Notes under the pieces: generated by a model | Seen by the model: only the letters and a program-made list of their open reading frames with translations | Database searches by the model: none | What the model was told of the DNA's origin: nothing | Shown: positions 17,431-24,456 of the stretch, in pieces | Layout: each line of letters starts with the position of its first letter | Numbering within the stretch: position 1 is the stretch's first letter | Program-made: the position numbers and the translations under genes | NCBI GenBank assembly: GCA_900546915.1 | Contig: UREY01000022.1 | Coordinates: 1 to 35,494, forward strand | Source of the DNA: an uncultured Eubacteriales bacterium | Lineage (GTDB): Bacteria; Bacillota; Clostridia; Oscillospirales; Oscillospiraceae | Reading direction: 5' to 3' | Length of the DNA: 35,494 nucleotides

Positions 17431-17517
17431 AAATATTAGAAGATTTTAGAAAACTCTATTCTAAGGCAGTCCCTGCTTCGACGCGCGGAGCTGTTCGCAA
17501 AACTGGGGACACAAGAT

Positions 17518-18069
17518 TTACAACCGGCGAATCACCTTGCATGGATTGCCGACGGCCAGGCAGTTCGGCGGAATGTCCTTCGTCACGACGCTTCCGGCCC
17601 CGATGATACTGCCCGCTCCAATCGTGACCCCCGGCAGAATCATGGCCCCGGCGCAAATCCAAACATGGTCGCCAATGGTCACCGGGTGCGTATATTCCAA
17701 ACCGGCCATTCGCTGCTCCACATCCATCGCATGTTCCTCCGTGATGATGCAGACGTTGGGAGCAATCATGACATGATTCCCAATGGTAATTTTCCCGCTG
17801 TCCATCAGCTTTCCGTTGACATTTAAAAAGAAATCGTCCCCCACCACAATATTATATCCATACGTGCAAAAAAAGGGCTGCTCCACCGTACAGTTGCTGC
17901 CAACCCTGCCGAATAATTCCGCAATCGCCTTCCTTCTCCCTTCCCGGTCCAAGGGATTCATACGGTTGTACTCATACAGCCGGCTCACCGTCCTATCCCG
18001 GTCCGCAGCCAGTTCCGGGTCACCCGGTTGATACAGCATTTCCGCATATGATTTTTCCTTTTCCGTCAT
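17518..18069 (-). CDS. maa: Sugar O-acetyltransferase, maltose/galactoside acetyltransferase family
   Basis: 183-residue left-handed beta-helix (hexapeptide repeat) acetyltransferase using acetyl-CoA. The N-terminal Mac domain (MLYQPGDPELAADRDR...YNRMNPLD) is typical of Maa/LacA/NodL. The hexapeptide region carries NVNGKLMDSGKITIGNHVMIAPNVCI, the catalytic His in TEEHAMD, and the closing IIGAGSVVTKDIPPNCLAVGNPCKVIR. Family members acetylate maltose, glucose or galactosides as a detoxifying step; the real substrate is not known. AAAGGAG stands 8 nt before the ATG. Codons are more AT-rich than in neighbours and the gene lies between an IS-like end and a LacI-type palindrome, which hints at horizontal transfer. 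Confidence 0.92.
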   Translation of the reverse strand: MTEKEKSYAEMLYQPGDPELAADRDRTVSRLYEYNRMNPLDREGRRKAIAELFGRVGSNCTVEQPFFCTYGYNIVVGDDFFLNVNGKLMDSGKITIGNHVMIAPNVCIITEEHAMDVEQRMAGLEYTHPVTIGDHVWICAGAMILPGVTIGAGSIIGAGSVVTKDIPPNCLAVGNPCKVIRRL

Positions 18070-18168
18070 GTCTCATCTCTCCTTTCGGCCTACAACCGCG
18101 CATTTTTGTGCGCTTCTATTTTGCCCCCGTCCTACGGCAATTTGTACGGTACGATTACCCTCCAAAAC

Positions 18169-18180
18169 GGAAACGTTTCC
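18169..18180. promoter_or_regulatory. LacI-family-type operator palindrome upstream of maa
   Basis: GGAAACGTTTCC is a perfect 12-bp palindrome with the central CG and AAACGTTT core of LacI/GalR-family operators (including catabolite-response-like sites). It lies about 100 bp upstream of the acetyltransferase start. No LacI-type regulator is encoded in the window. Confidence 0.45.
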
Positions 18181-18186
18181 CCTCCG

Positions 18187-18234
18187 GAAAAATCCCTATC
18201 AGAAACGGCGCCTTTCCCCGTCCCTGATAGGGAT
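18187..18234 (-). terminator. Terminator of the small membrane protein gene
   Basis: An 11-bp stem (ATCCCTATCAG at 18192-18202 with 18224-18234) is followed on the minus strand by TTTTTCC. It lies about 60 bp past the stop at 18293. Confidence 0.75.
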
Positions 18235-18292
18235 CTATGTCCATGTTCCACAGCGTTCCGGCTTGACCCACCGCGCTTGTCTGCATACACGC

Positions 18293-18646
18293 CTACCAGA
18301 ACCGGTTACCGGCCCGCCGGACGGTGGAGACATACACAAATACAGTCGCCACACCTACAACAAAGGTCGCACAGATCATCTCCTCCGGGTAAAAGCGCAA
18401 ATACGTACCGCCCAGAAAGGTGAGCGCCGTCATCAGACATAGTAAGCCAAGGGCCAGCATTCTGGGCCACATAAAGGCCAAAAAGCCCGCAGGATCGGCG
18501 CAATCCTCCGGCTCACAGCCGTGGGGGTAAATAAATTTGTTGGGCTTTAGTTCTCTCCAGCTTTTCATCTGGATCGCCATCCGGAGGCTGTACACACCAC
18601 AAACTATAAAACTGACCAGCAGTAAAGCATCTAGGAAAGCATTCAT
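18293..18646 (-). CDS. Small membrane protein of unknown function
   Basis: 117 residues that I do not recognise. Three hydrophobic segments are visible (about 3-22, 62-80 and 85-106). A soluble loop of about 35 residues between the first two contains KFIYPHGCEPEDCADP with two Cys. The ATG at 18646 has AAAGGAG 7 nt upstream, while the longer frame would use a TTG inside that spacing. It has its own good promoter (18688-18716) and its own terminator, so it is probably a real, monocistronic gene. A role in envelope or ion handling would be guesswork. Confidence 0.75.
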   Translation of the reverse strand: MNAFLDALLLVSFIVCGVYSLRMAIQMKSWRELKPNKFIYPHGCEPEDCADPAGFLAFMWPRMLALGLLCLMTALTFLGGTYLRFYPEEMICATFVVGVATVFVYVSTVRRAGNRFW

Positions 18647-18687
18647 GGGCAAGCTCCTTTCTCCCGAAGTAGACCTACACTGCGTTC

Positions 18688-18716
18688 ATTATACCAGTCC
18701 TCAATTCGGATTGCAA
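18688..18716 (-). promoter_or_regulatory. Promoter of the small membrane protein gene
   Basis: On the minus strand TTGCAA (18711-18716), 17-bp spacer, perfect TATAAT (plus 18688-18693) with an upstream TGG that makes an extended -10. Confidence 0.7.
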
Positions 18717-18723
18717 GAAGCAC

Positions 18724-18752
18724 TTGTAAATTGGGGAAATCTGTGGTAAACT
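18724..18752 (+). promoter_or_regulatory. Promoter of the prfC leader/prfC transcript
   Basis: TTGTAA (18724-18729), 17-bp spacer, TAAACT (18747-18752) with an extended TGG before it. Transcription would start near 18759, so the leader peptide frame and the anti-Shine-Dalgarno element are both inside the mRNA. Confidence 0.6.
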
Positions 18753-18794
18753 AAATTGATTTATTTGATATTTCCCATCTATTAGGAGGCCCAT

Positions 18795-18818
18795 ATGCAT
18801 TTTAGCTTCTACCCATAG
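18795..18818 (+). CDS. Seven-residue leader peptide MHFSFYP upstream of prfC
   Basis: ATG CAT TTT AGC TTC TAC CCA TAG is preceded by a perfect AGGAGG (18784-18789) at 5 nt, a better ribosome site than that of most genes here. It ends in Pro followed by UAG, a context known to terminate slowly. The stop is followed at once by CTCCCTCC. The peptide is too short to have homology evidence; the support is the ribosome site and the layout. See the regulatory entry at 18819-18858. Confidence 0.5.
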   Translation: MHFSFYP

Positions 18819-18858
18819 CTCCCTCCGCTCCGTTGCCCATTACAAATTTATGGAGGGA
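18819..18858 (+). promoter_or_regulatory. Anti-Shine-Dalgarno/Shine-Dalgarno pairing controlling prfC translation
   Basis: TCCCTCC (18820-18826) is perfectly complementary to the prfC ribosome site GGAGGGA (18852-18858), with one further G-U pair inward; the loop is about 25 nt. The element starts 2 nt after the leader stop codon. A ribosome paused at that stop, with P-site at 18813-18815, would cover to about 18828 and mask it, leaving the prfC site free. The leader's own GGAGG (18785-18789) can pair with the same CCTCC. Confidence 0.5.
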
Positions 18859-18864
18859 AATCCT

Positions 18865-20463
18865 ATGCCAACCTTACAAGAAGAAATCGGCCGTCGAAGA
18901 ACCTTTGCCATCATCTCTCATCCAGACGCCGGTAAGACCACGCTCACAGAAAAATTTCTGCTGTACGGCGGCGCCATTGCCCAGGCAGGCGTCGTCAAGG
19001 GGAAGAAAAACCGCCGGGCCGCCGTTTCCGACTGGATGGAAATTGAAAAGCAGAGAGGAATCTCCGTCACCTCCTCGGTGATGCAATTTCAGTACAACGG
19101 ATTCTGCATCAACATTCTGGACACACCGGGCCACCAGGACTTCTCTGAGGACACCTACCGCACGCTCATGGCGGCAGACTCCGCCGTGATGGTCATTGAC
19201 GGCGGCAAAGGCGTAGAAGCCCAAACCCGGAAGCTGTTCAAGGTCTGCGCCATGCGCCGCATTCCCATTTTTACATTCATTAATAAAATGGACCGGGAGG
19301 CCCGGGACCCCTTCGACCTGCTGGAGGAGCTGGAACGGGAGCTGGGCATCGAGACCTACGCCATGAACTGGCCCATCGGCTCCGGAAAAGAATTCCAGGG
19401 GGTATACGACCGGCAGGGCAGTCAGCTTCTTTTCTTCTCCTCCGGCTCCGCCGGAAAAAACCGGGCGGGCAAGCAGGAGATCGACCTGTACAGCGCCCAG
19501 GTCTCGGCGCTTCTGGGGGAGCAGAAGCACCGGCAATTGATCGACGAGGTGGAGCTTCTGGGCGCCGGCCGGGACTTTGATCTGGCCGAGGTTCAGGCCG
19601 GACGCCTCAGTCCCGTATTTTTCGGCTCGGCCTTGACCAATTTTGGAGTCGAACCCTTCCTGGAAGAATTTTTGAAGATGACTCCGCCGCCCGCCTCGCG
19701 GGTGGCAGATTGCGGCGTCGTAGACGCCTTCTCCCCGGATTTCTCCGCATTTGTCTTTAAAATCCAGGCCAACATGAACAAAGCGCACCGGGACCGGCTG
19801 GCTTTTCTCCGTATCTGCTCCGGCAAATACGAACGGGAAGCCGAGGTCTTTCACGTGCAGGGCAACAAGAAGATGCGGCTGAGTCAACCCCAGCAGCTCA
19901 TGGCCGCCGAGCGAGAGATTGTGGAGGAGGCCTACGCCGGGGATATCATCGGCGTGTTCGACCCCGGTATTTTCTCCATCGGCGACACCATCACCACGCC
20001 GGGAAGAAAATTTCGATTTTCCGGCATCCCCACCTTCGCCCCGGAGCATTTCGCCCGCGTCTCCGCCCGAGATTCTATGAAACGCAAGCAGTTTGTAAAA
20101 GGCACGGAGCAAATCGCGCAGGAGGGCGCCATCCAGATCTTCAAGGTGCCCGGCTCCGGTATGGAGGAAGTGATCGTAGGCGTCGTGGGCGTTCTGCAAT
20201 TCGACGTGTTCCAATACCGGATGAAAAATGAATACGGCGTGGAGCTGCGGATGGACCATTTGCCCTACGAAGAGCTCCGGCTGATTGACCGGTACCCCGG
20301 GGATTTGCAGGATCTGAACCTGGGCTCCGACGCAGAGCTGTTGGAGGACTATCGAGGCAGAAACCTGTTGGTCTTCACCAGCTTCTGGGCCATTGACTTC
20401 ACCTGCCGCCGGAACCCCGGCCTGGAGCTGTCGGAAATTACGGTGGATCAGGCGGCAACCTGA
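18865..20463 (+). CDS. prfC: Peptide chain release factor 3
   Basis: 532-residue translational GTPase that removes RF1/RF2 from the ribosome after peptide release. G1 is SHPDAGKT (18-25), G3 DTPGH (86-90) and G4 NKMD (140-143). The RF3-specific GAIAQAGVVKGKKNRRAAVSDWMEIEKQRGIS opening (switch I) is intact, and domains II-III are present to the end. Length matches E. coli RF3 (529). I place the start at 18865, 6 nt after GGAGGGA; an in-frame ATG at 18850 overlaps that ribosome site. The gene follows a leader peptide and a complementary element that could set its translation. No convincing terminator is visible before rpmE, which has its own promoter. Confidence 0.96.
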   Translation: MPTLQEEIGRRRTFAIISHPDAGKTTLTEKFLLYGGAIAQAGVVKGKKNRRAAVSDWMEIEKQRGISVTSSVMQFQYNGFCINILDTPGHQDFSEDTYRTLMAADSAVMVIDGGKGVEAQTRKLFKVCAMRRIPIFTFINKMDREARDPFDLLEELERELGIETYAMNWPIGSGKEFQGVYDRQGSQLLFFSSGSAGKNRAGKQEIDLYSAQVSALLGEQKHRQLIDEVELLGAGRDFDLAEVQAGRLSPVFFGSALTNFGVEPFLEEFLKMTPPPASRVADCGVVDAFSPDFSAFVFKIQANMNKAHRDRLAFLRICSGKYEREAEVFHVQGNKKMRLSQPQQLMAAEREIVEEAYAGDIIGVFDPGIFSIGDTITTPGRKFRFSGIPTFAPEHFARVSARDSMKRKQFVKGTEQIAQEGAIQIFKVPGSGMEEVIVGVVGVLQFDVFQYRMKNEYGVELRMDHLPYEELRLIDRYPGDLQDLNLGSDAELLEDYRGRNLLVFTSFWAIDFTCRRNPGLELSEITVDQAAT

Positions 20464-20550
20464 AGCCGGAGCCGGTCTGCAGCACAGTCGGAAAAATCCG
20501 CCGCCCAAAAGGCCGGTTTGACGAAATCCCGGAAAAAATCAAAAAAGCTC

Positions 20551-20579
20551 TTGCTTTTAACGGCTGGATGTGCTATTAT
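20551..20579 (+). promoter_or_regulatory. Promoter of rpmE
   Basis: TTGCTT (20551-20556), 17-bp spacer, TATTAT (20574-20579) preceded by TGC (extended -10). The leader is about 60 nt. Confidence 0.65.
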
Positions 20580-20646
20580 AGTCGGGCTATTGAATTGACG
20601 GGTGCCATGCGCCCTTGGAGCACAGAGCAGAAAGAGGTGAAACGAC

Positions 20647-20847
20647 ATGAAGGAAGGTATCCATCCCAAGTACGAACAGACTACGATCCGCTGTGCCTGT
20701 GGCAACGTTTTCACAACCGGTTCCACAAAAAAGGACATCAAGGTTGAAATCTGCTCTAAGTGCCATCCCTTCTACACCGGTAAGCAAAAGCTGGTCGATA
20801 CCGGCGGACGCGTGGATCGGTTCAACAAGAGATTCGGCCTGAAGTAA
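20647..20847 (+). CDS. rpmE: 50S ribosomal protein L31 (zinc-binding form)
   Basis: 66-residue ribosomal protein of the large subunit, forming part of the intersubunit bridge. It opens [20 protein letters not shown] and has Cys at 16 and 18 and the [13 protein letters not shown] motif, so it is the C+ (zinc-containing) type. AGAGGTG precedes the ATG. It is flanked by its own promoter and terminator and is probably monocistronic. The zinc-free paralogue rpmE2 is not in this window. Confidence 0.97.
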   Translation: MKEGIHPKYEQTTIRCACGNVFTTGSTKKDIKVEICSKCHPFYTGKQKLVDTGGRVDRFNKRFGLK

Positions 20848-20854
20848 GCCTTGG

Positions 20855-20889
20855 AAAGTCCGCACCGCGAAAGTGGTGCGGACTTTTTT
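20855..20889 (+). terminator. Rho-independent terminator of rpmE
   Basis: Perfect 12-bp stem (20855-20866 with 20875-20886), 8-nt loop, six T's. It leaves only 27 bp to hflX. Confidence 0.92.
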
Positions 20890-20915
20890 CTAGTTTTATG
20901 AAACGAGGTGACCAT

Positions 20916-22175
20916 ATGCCCCAAGAACATGGGATAGACCGGGCCGTTCTCGTCGGCCTGCATGCAGATTGCTTTTCTAAGGAGGAAACGGCGACCAACG
21001 CCACCTTGGACGAGCTGGAGGCGCTCCTGGAGACAGCCGGGGGTCAGTGCACCGCCAAAGTGCTCCAGAACCGCCGCACGCCGGATTCCCGGACCTTCAT
21101 CGGCGCCGGCAAAGCAGCGGAAATCCGCCAGCTGGCCGAAAACACCGAGGCCAATATGGCAATTTTCGACAACACCCTCTCCCCCTCCCAAATCCGGGTT
21201 TTGGAGGAAATTCTGGGCGTCACCGTTTTGGACCGGAGCGCCCTGATTCTGGACATTTTCGCGCAACGGGCCAAAACCGCCGAGGGCCGACTCCAGGTGG
21301 AGCTGGCACAGTATCAGTATCTCCTGCCCCGCCTGTCCGGGATGGGAACCAGCCTGTCCCGGCAGGGCGGCGGCATCGGCACCCGCGGCCCCGGCGAGAC
21401 GCAGCTGGAAACCGACCGCCGCCACATTCGCAGCCGCATTGCCAAGCTGGAGGAGGAGCTGACCCAGGTCCGGCAGGTCCGGGCCGTCCAGCGCCGCCAA
21501 CGCATCAAAAACTCCGTTCCGGTCGTCGCCCTGGTGGGTTATACCAACGCCGGAAAGTCCACCTTGCTCAACCGCCTGACCGGGGCAGGCATTCCCGCCA
21601 ACAATCGGCTGTTCGACACCCTGGACACCACCTCCCGGCAATGGACCGTGAGCGAAACCTTAAGCGTCATTCTCTCCGACACCGTCGGCTTTATCGCCAA
21701 GCTGCCCCACCACCTGGTAGACGCCTTTCGCGCCACCTTGGAAGAGCTCTCCTTTGCAGATCTTCTGATTCACGTCATCGACGCATCCGACCCGGAGCGG
21801 GACAGCCACATTGCAGTGGTGGACAAGCTGGTGGAGCAGCTGGCAAAGCCGGGCGTTCCCATCATCCAGTGCTTCAACAAGGCAGATTTGGTGCCTCCCG
21901 AAGAGCTGCCGGTGGGGAGCAACCGGGTGGCCATTTCCGCCAAGGCGGGCTCCGGACTGCCTGCGCTGCTGGATCTGGTGGAAGAAAATTTGAACCGGGG
22001 CCAGCGCCGGGGCATTCTGCTTTTCCCCTATGCCCAAGGCGGCCTTTTGGAGCAGCTGCACCGAGAGGCTCAGGTCCTGTCTGTGGAGTATACCCCGGAC
22101 GGCATTCAGGTGGAGGCCGTTTGCGGCCCCATCCTCTACGGTCGTCTGAAAGAATTTATCGTCCGGGAGAGCTGA
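20916..22175 (+). CDS. hflX: GTPase HflX
   Basis: 419-residue ribosome-associated GTPase that splits stalled or heat-damaged ribosomes. The N-terminal HflX domain has NRRTPDSRTFIGAGKAAEI (52-70), DRSALILDIFAQRAKTAEG and the glycine-rich GGGIGTRGPGETQLE loop (151-165) before a coiled linker. The G domain has G1 GYTNAGKS (208-215), G3 DTVGF (255-259) and G4 NKAD (321-324). The ATG at 20916 has GAGGTGA 5 nt upstream; an in-frame ATG 18 nt earlier has no site. It is followed after 2 bp by the YigZ/IMPACT gene, so the two are cotranscribed. Other ribosome-rescue and termination genes (prfC, rpmE) lie next to it. Confidence 0.96.
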   Translation: MPQEHGIDRAVLVGLHADCFSKEETATNATLDELEALLETAGGQCTAKVLQNRRTPDSRTFIGAGKAAEIRQLAENTEANMAIFDNTLSPSQIRVLEEILGVTVLDRSALILDIFAQRAKTAEGRLQVELAQYQYLLPRLSGMGTSLSRQGGGIGTRGPGETQLETDRRHIRSRIAKLEEELTQVRQVRAVQRRQRIKNSVPVVALVGYTNAGKSTLLNRLTGAGIPANNRLFDTLDTTSRQWTVSETLSVILSDTVGFIAKLPHHLVDAFRATLEELSFADLLIHVIDASDPERDSHIAVVDKLVEQLAKPGVPIIQCFNKADLVPPEELPVGSNRVAISAKAGSGLPALLDLVEENLNRGQRRGILLFPYAQGGLLEQLHREAQVLSVEYTPDGIQVEAVCGPILYGRLKEFIVRES

Positions 22176-22177
22176 GC

Positions 22178-22822
22178 ATGGAGGAGTATCTCATTCCCAC
22201 CGCCTTCGGTCAGGCGGAATTTGTAGAAAAGAAATCCCGCTTCATTGGACACATCTGGCCCACAGAGACGGAAGCCGAAGCCATCAGCCATATCGAACAG
22301 ATGCGCAAGCTCCATTTCGACGCCACCCACAATGTCTGGGCGTACGTCATACAAAATGGGCCTGTGCGCTTTTCCGACGACGGAGAACCCGGCGGTACCG
22401 CCGGAATGCCCACCCTGCAGGTGCTGCAGAAGGAGGGGCTGTTCAACGTCACCTGCGTGGTCACCCGGTACTTTGGGGGTATCCTTCTGGGCGCCGGCGG
22501 CCTGGTGCGGGCCTATACCAAAGGCGCCAAGCTGGCTGTAGACGCCGCCGGAAAATCCATAAAGCGGGTTTGGACCTGCCTGTACCTGCCGGTCCCCTAC
22601 AGCTGGTATGACCGCATGAAATTGGAGGTGGCCGCCTTCGGCGGCTGGATCCGAGACACCCAATTCGGAGCCGACGTGGAGCTGGAAGTCCTCCTGCCCC
22701 AGGCGAAGACCGCCCCGTTTTTGGACCGCCTGCGGGATATGTCGGCCGCCACCTTGGAAGCCCTTGTCACCGGAGAGGAGTACCGGGCCTTTCCCCTGGC
22801 GGAAGACTCCGGTACGCCTTGA
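22178..22822 (+). CDS. YigZ/IMPACT family protein (UPF0029)
   Basis: 214-residue protein of the IMPACT/YigZ family. The N-terminal UPF0029 domain has FVEKKSRFIGHIWPTETEAEA, HNVWAYVIQNGPVRFSDDGEPGGTAGMP and the signature GGILLGAGGLVRAYTKGA. The C-terminal DUF1949 ferredoxin-like domain begins after about 140. Eukaryotic IMPACT inhibits the GCN2 stress kinase; the bacterial role is uncertain, with ribosome or RNA association suggested. The ATG lies 2 bp after the hflX stop with a weak GAGAG site, so translation is probably coupled to hflX, which supports a ribosome-linked role. Confidence 0.9.
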   Translation: MEEYLIPTAFGQAEFVEKKSRFIGHIWPTETEAEAISHIEQMRKLHFDATHNVWAYVIQNGPVRFSDDGEPGGTAGMPTLQVLQKEGLFNVTCVVTRYFGGILLGAGGLVRAYTKGAKLAVDAAGKSIKRVWTCLYLPVPYSWYDRMKLEVAAFGGWIRDTQFGADVELEVLLPQAKTAPFLDRLRDMSAATLEALVTGEEYRAFPLAEDSGTP

Positions 22823-22829
22823 AATTCTC

Positions 22830-22858
22830 TTGAAATTCTACACTACGGAGGTTACAAT
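22830..22858 (+). promoter_or_regulatory. Possible promoter directly abutting the GNAT start
   Basis: TTGAAA (22830-22835), 17-bp spacer, TACAAT (22853-22858). Transcription from it would begin at about the ATG itself (22864), giving a leaderless mRNA and excluding the GGAGG at 22846-22850. A second TTGAAA-like box lies just upstream. Confidence 0.35.
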
Positions 22859-22863
22859 ACAAT

Positions 22864-23331
22864 ATGGAAATTCGACCCTATGCCCCCGCCGATTGGCCTC
22901 GCATAGAGGCCGTTCACGACGCAGCCCGAAAAATAGAGCTTCATCAGGCCGGTCTGGACGGCGCATTTTTGCCCCTGTCTATCGCGGCCCAGCGGGAGGG
23001 GCTGTTTGACTATACCATTCTCGTGGCCCAGGACACAGAGGTCACCGGCTTTGTTGCCTTTACCCAAGAGGAGCTCGCCTGGCTCTATGTGGACCCGGCC
23101 CGCCACCGCCGGGGAATCGGCCGGGCTCTGGCCCAGGCCGCCTTGGCGCAAATGGGGCCGGGGCCCCGGACCGTGGAAGTCTTGGCCGGCAATTTGCCCG
23201 CTCTGTCCTTGTACCGTTCTCTGGGATTTACCCAGGAGGAAATTGTGCACGGCCATATGCCGGGCAATGAGGATTTTTCCGTCACCGTCCACTGCCTGTC
23301 GACTCCGGAGGAGCCCTCGGAACCGGCTTAA
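22864..23331 (+). CDS. GNAT family N-acetyltransferase
   Basis: 155-residue acetyltransferase of the GNAT superfamily. The acetyl-CoA loop is RHRRGIGRAL (RxxGxG/A type) after LYVDPA, and the C-terminal NLPALSLYRSLGF is the usual motif B. The opening EIRPYAPADWPRIEAVHDAA is typical of GNAT proteins. The acceptor (amine, protein N-terminus or antibiotic) cannot be read from sequence. GGAGG is present but 13 nt from the ATG, which is long; see the possible leaderless promoter. The next gene, dgt, starts 75 bp later with no terminator between. Confidence 0.88.
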   Translation: MEIRPYAPADWPRIEAVHDAARKIELHQAGLDGAFLPLSIAAQREGLFDYTILVAQDTEVTGFVAFTQEELAWLYVDPARHRRGIGRALAQAALAQMGPGPRTVEVLAGNLPALSLYRSLGFTQEEIVHGHMPGNEDFSVTVHCLSTPEEPSEPA

Positions 23332-23405
23332 ATCCGGAAGCATCCGGCCCGGGCAGGCCGCTTTGCCGCATTTTGATCAGACACTTTCATCAGGGGGGAA
23401 TCAGA

Positions 23406-24419
23406 ATGACCATCCGGCAAACCTTAGAGCAGGAAGAACACCGAAGACTGGATCCCCGCGCCGCCTTTTCCGATCAGTCCCGGGGGCGGCCGATTCCGGA
23501 GCCGGAGCGGGAGGACGACGTCCGCACCTGCTTCCAGCGAGACACCGACCGCATTGTACACAGCAAGTCGTTCCGCCGCCTGATGCACAAAACCCAGGTC
23601 TTCCTCCGCCCGGAGGGGGACCACTACCGAACCCGCATGACACATACCCTGGAGGTCGCGCGAATTGCCCGGACCATCACCCGGGCCCTTCGCCTGAATG
23701 AGGACTTGACCGAGGCCATCGCCCTGGGACACGACCTGGGGCATACGCCTTTTGGTCACGCCGGAGAGGACGCCCTCAGTCAGGTCCTGGGAAAGCCCTT
23801 CCGGCACAACGAGCAATCCCTCCGGGTGGTGGATATTTTGGAGAAAGACGGCCAGGGGCTGAACCTTTGCCATGAAGTTCGCCTGGGGATCCTGGGCCAT
23901 ACCGGAGAATATATCCCGGAGACCCTAGAGGGGCGGATCGTCCGAAAGTCCGACCAAATCGCCTACATCAACCACGACATCGACGACGCCATGCGGGCCG
24001 GGATTCTCACCAACGACGACATTCCCAGACCGATTGCCCGCATCCTGGGCGAGACGCACAAGGACCGGATCAATACCCTGGTCACCAATATGATTTCCCA
24101 CACCCTGCAAAGCGGCGAACTGGCCATGGATCCGGAGGTGAACGGCGCCATGCAGGATCTGCGGGCGTTCATGTTTCAGCGGGTGTACCGAAACCCTGTG
24201 GCCAAGGGAGAGGAATCCAAGGCCAAAGCCATCATCCGGCAGCTGTACGAATATTACATCCGCCATCCCCAGGCTCTGCCGGACACCTTCCAGCCCCAGC
24301 TCACCTTTGACGGGATGGAGCGGACCGTCTGCGATTACATCGCCGGTATGACGGACAAATACGCCGTGGACAAATATACCGAACTGTTCATTCCCTCCGC
24401 CTGGCAGGTTCGGGGATGA
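23406..24419 (+). CDS. dgt: Deoxyguanosinetriphosphate triphosphohydrolase-like protein
   Basis: 337-residue HD-domain enzyme predicted to cut dNTPs to the nucleoside and triphosphate, helping to balance dNTP pools. The opening RRLDPRAAFSDQSRGRP is the standard dGTPase N-terminus. Metal and substrate residues are visible in SKSFRRLMHKTQVF, HTLEVARIA (His80) and GHDLGHTPFGH (His109-Asp110, His113), with Asp in KSDQIAYINHDIDDA. The ATG at 23406 follows AGGGGGGAA; an earlier in-frame ATG has no site. Its true nucleotide preference is unknown, since this dGTPase-like class is broad. It is followed 37 bp later by the LtaS-like gene. Confidence 0.93.
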   Translation: MTIRQTLEQEEHRRLDPRAAFSDQSRGRPIPEPEREDDVRTCFQRDTDRIVHSKSFRRLMHKTQVFLRPEGDHYRTRMTHTLEVARIARTITRALRLNEDLTEAIALGHDLGHTPFGHAGEDALSQVLGKPFRHNEQSLRVVDILEKDGQGLNLCHEVRLGILGHTGEYIPETLEGRIVRKSDQIAYINHDIDDAMRAGILTNDDIPRPIARILGETHKDRINTLVTNMISHTLQSGELAMDPEVNGAMQDLRAFMFQRVYRNPVAKGEESKAKAIIRQLYEYYIRHPQALPDTFQPQLTFDGMERTVCDYIAGMTDKYAVDKYTELFIPSAWQVRG

Positions 24420-24456
24420 GCCCGCCGCTACAGTTTTTGATAAAGAAGGTCCATGT

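Noticed and set aside
18874..20508. Long minus-strand reading frame (544 codons) opposite prfC
   Set aside because: Mirror of the prfC coding sequence; low-plausibility protein with no ribosome site.
21047..22177. Possible 377-codon upstream extension of the YigZ gene
   Set aside because: The extension overlaps hflX in another frame and reads as Pro/Arg/Gly-rich shadow; a normal start is at 22178.
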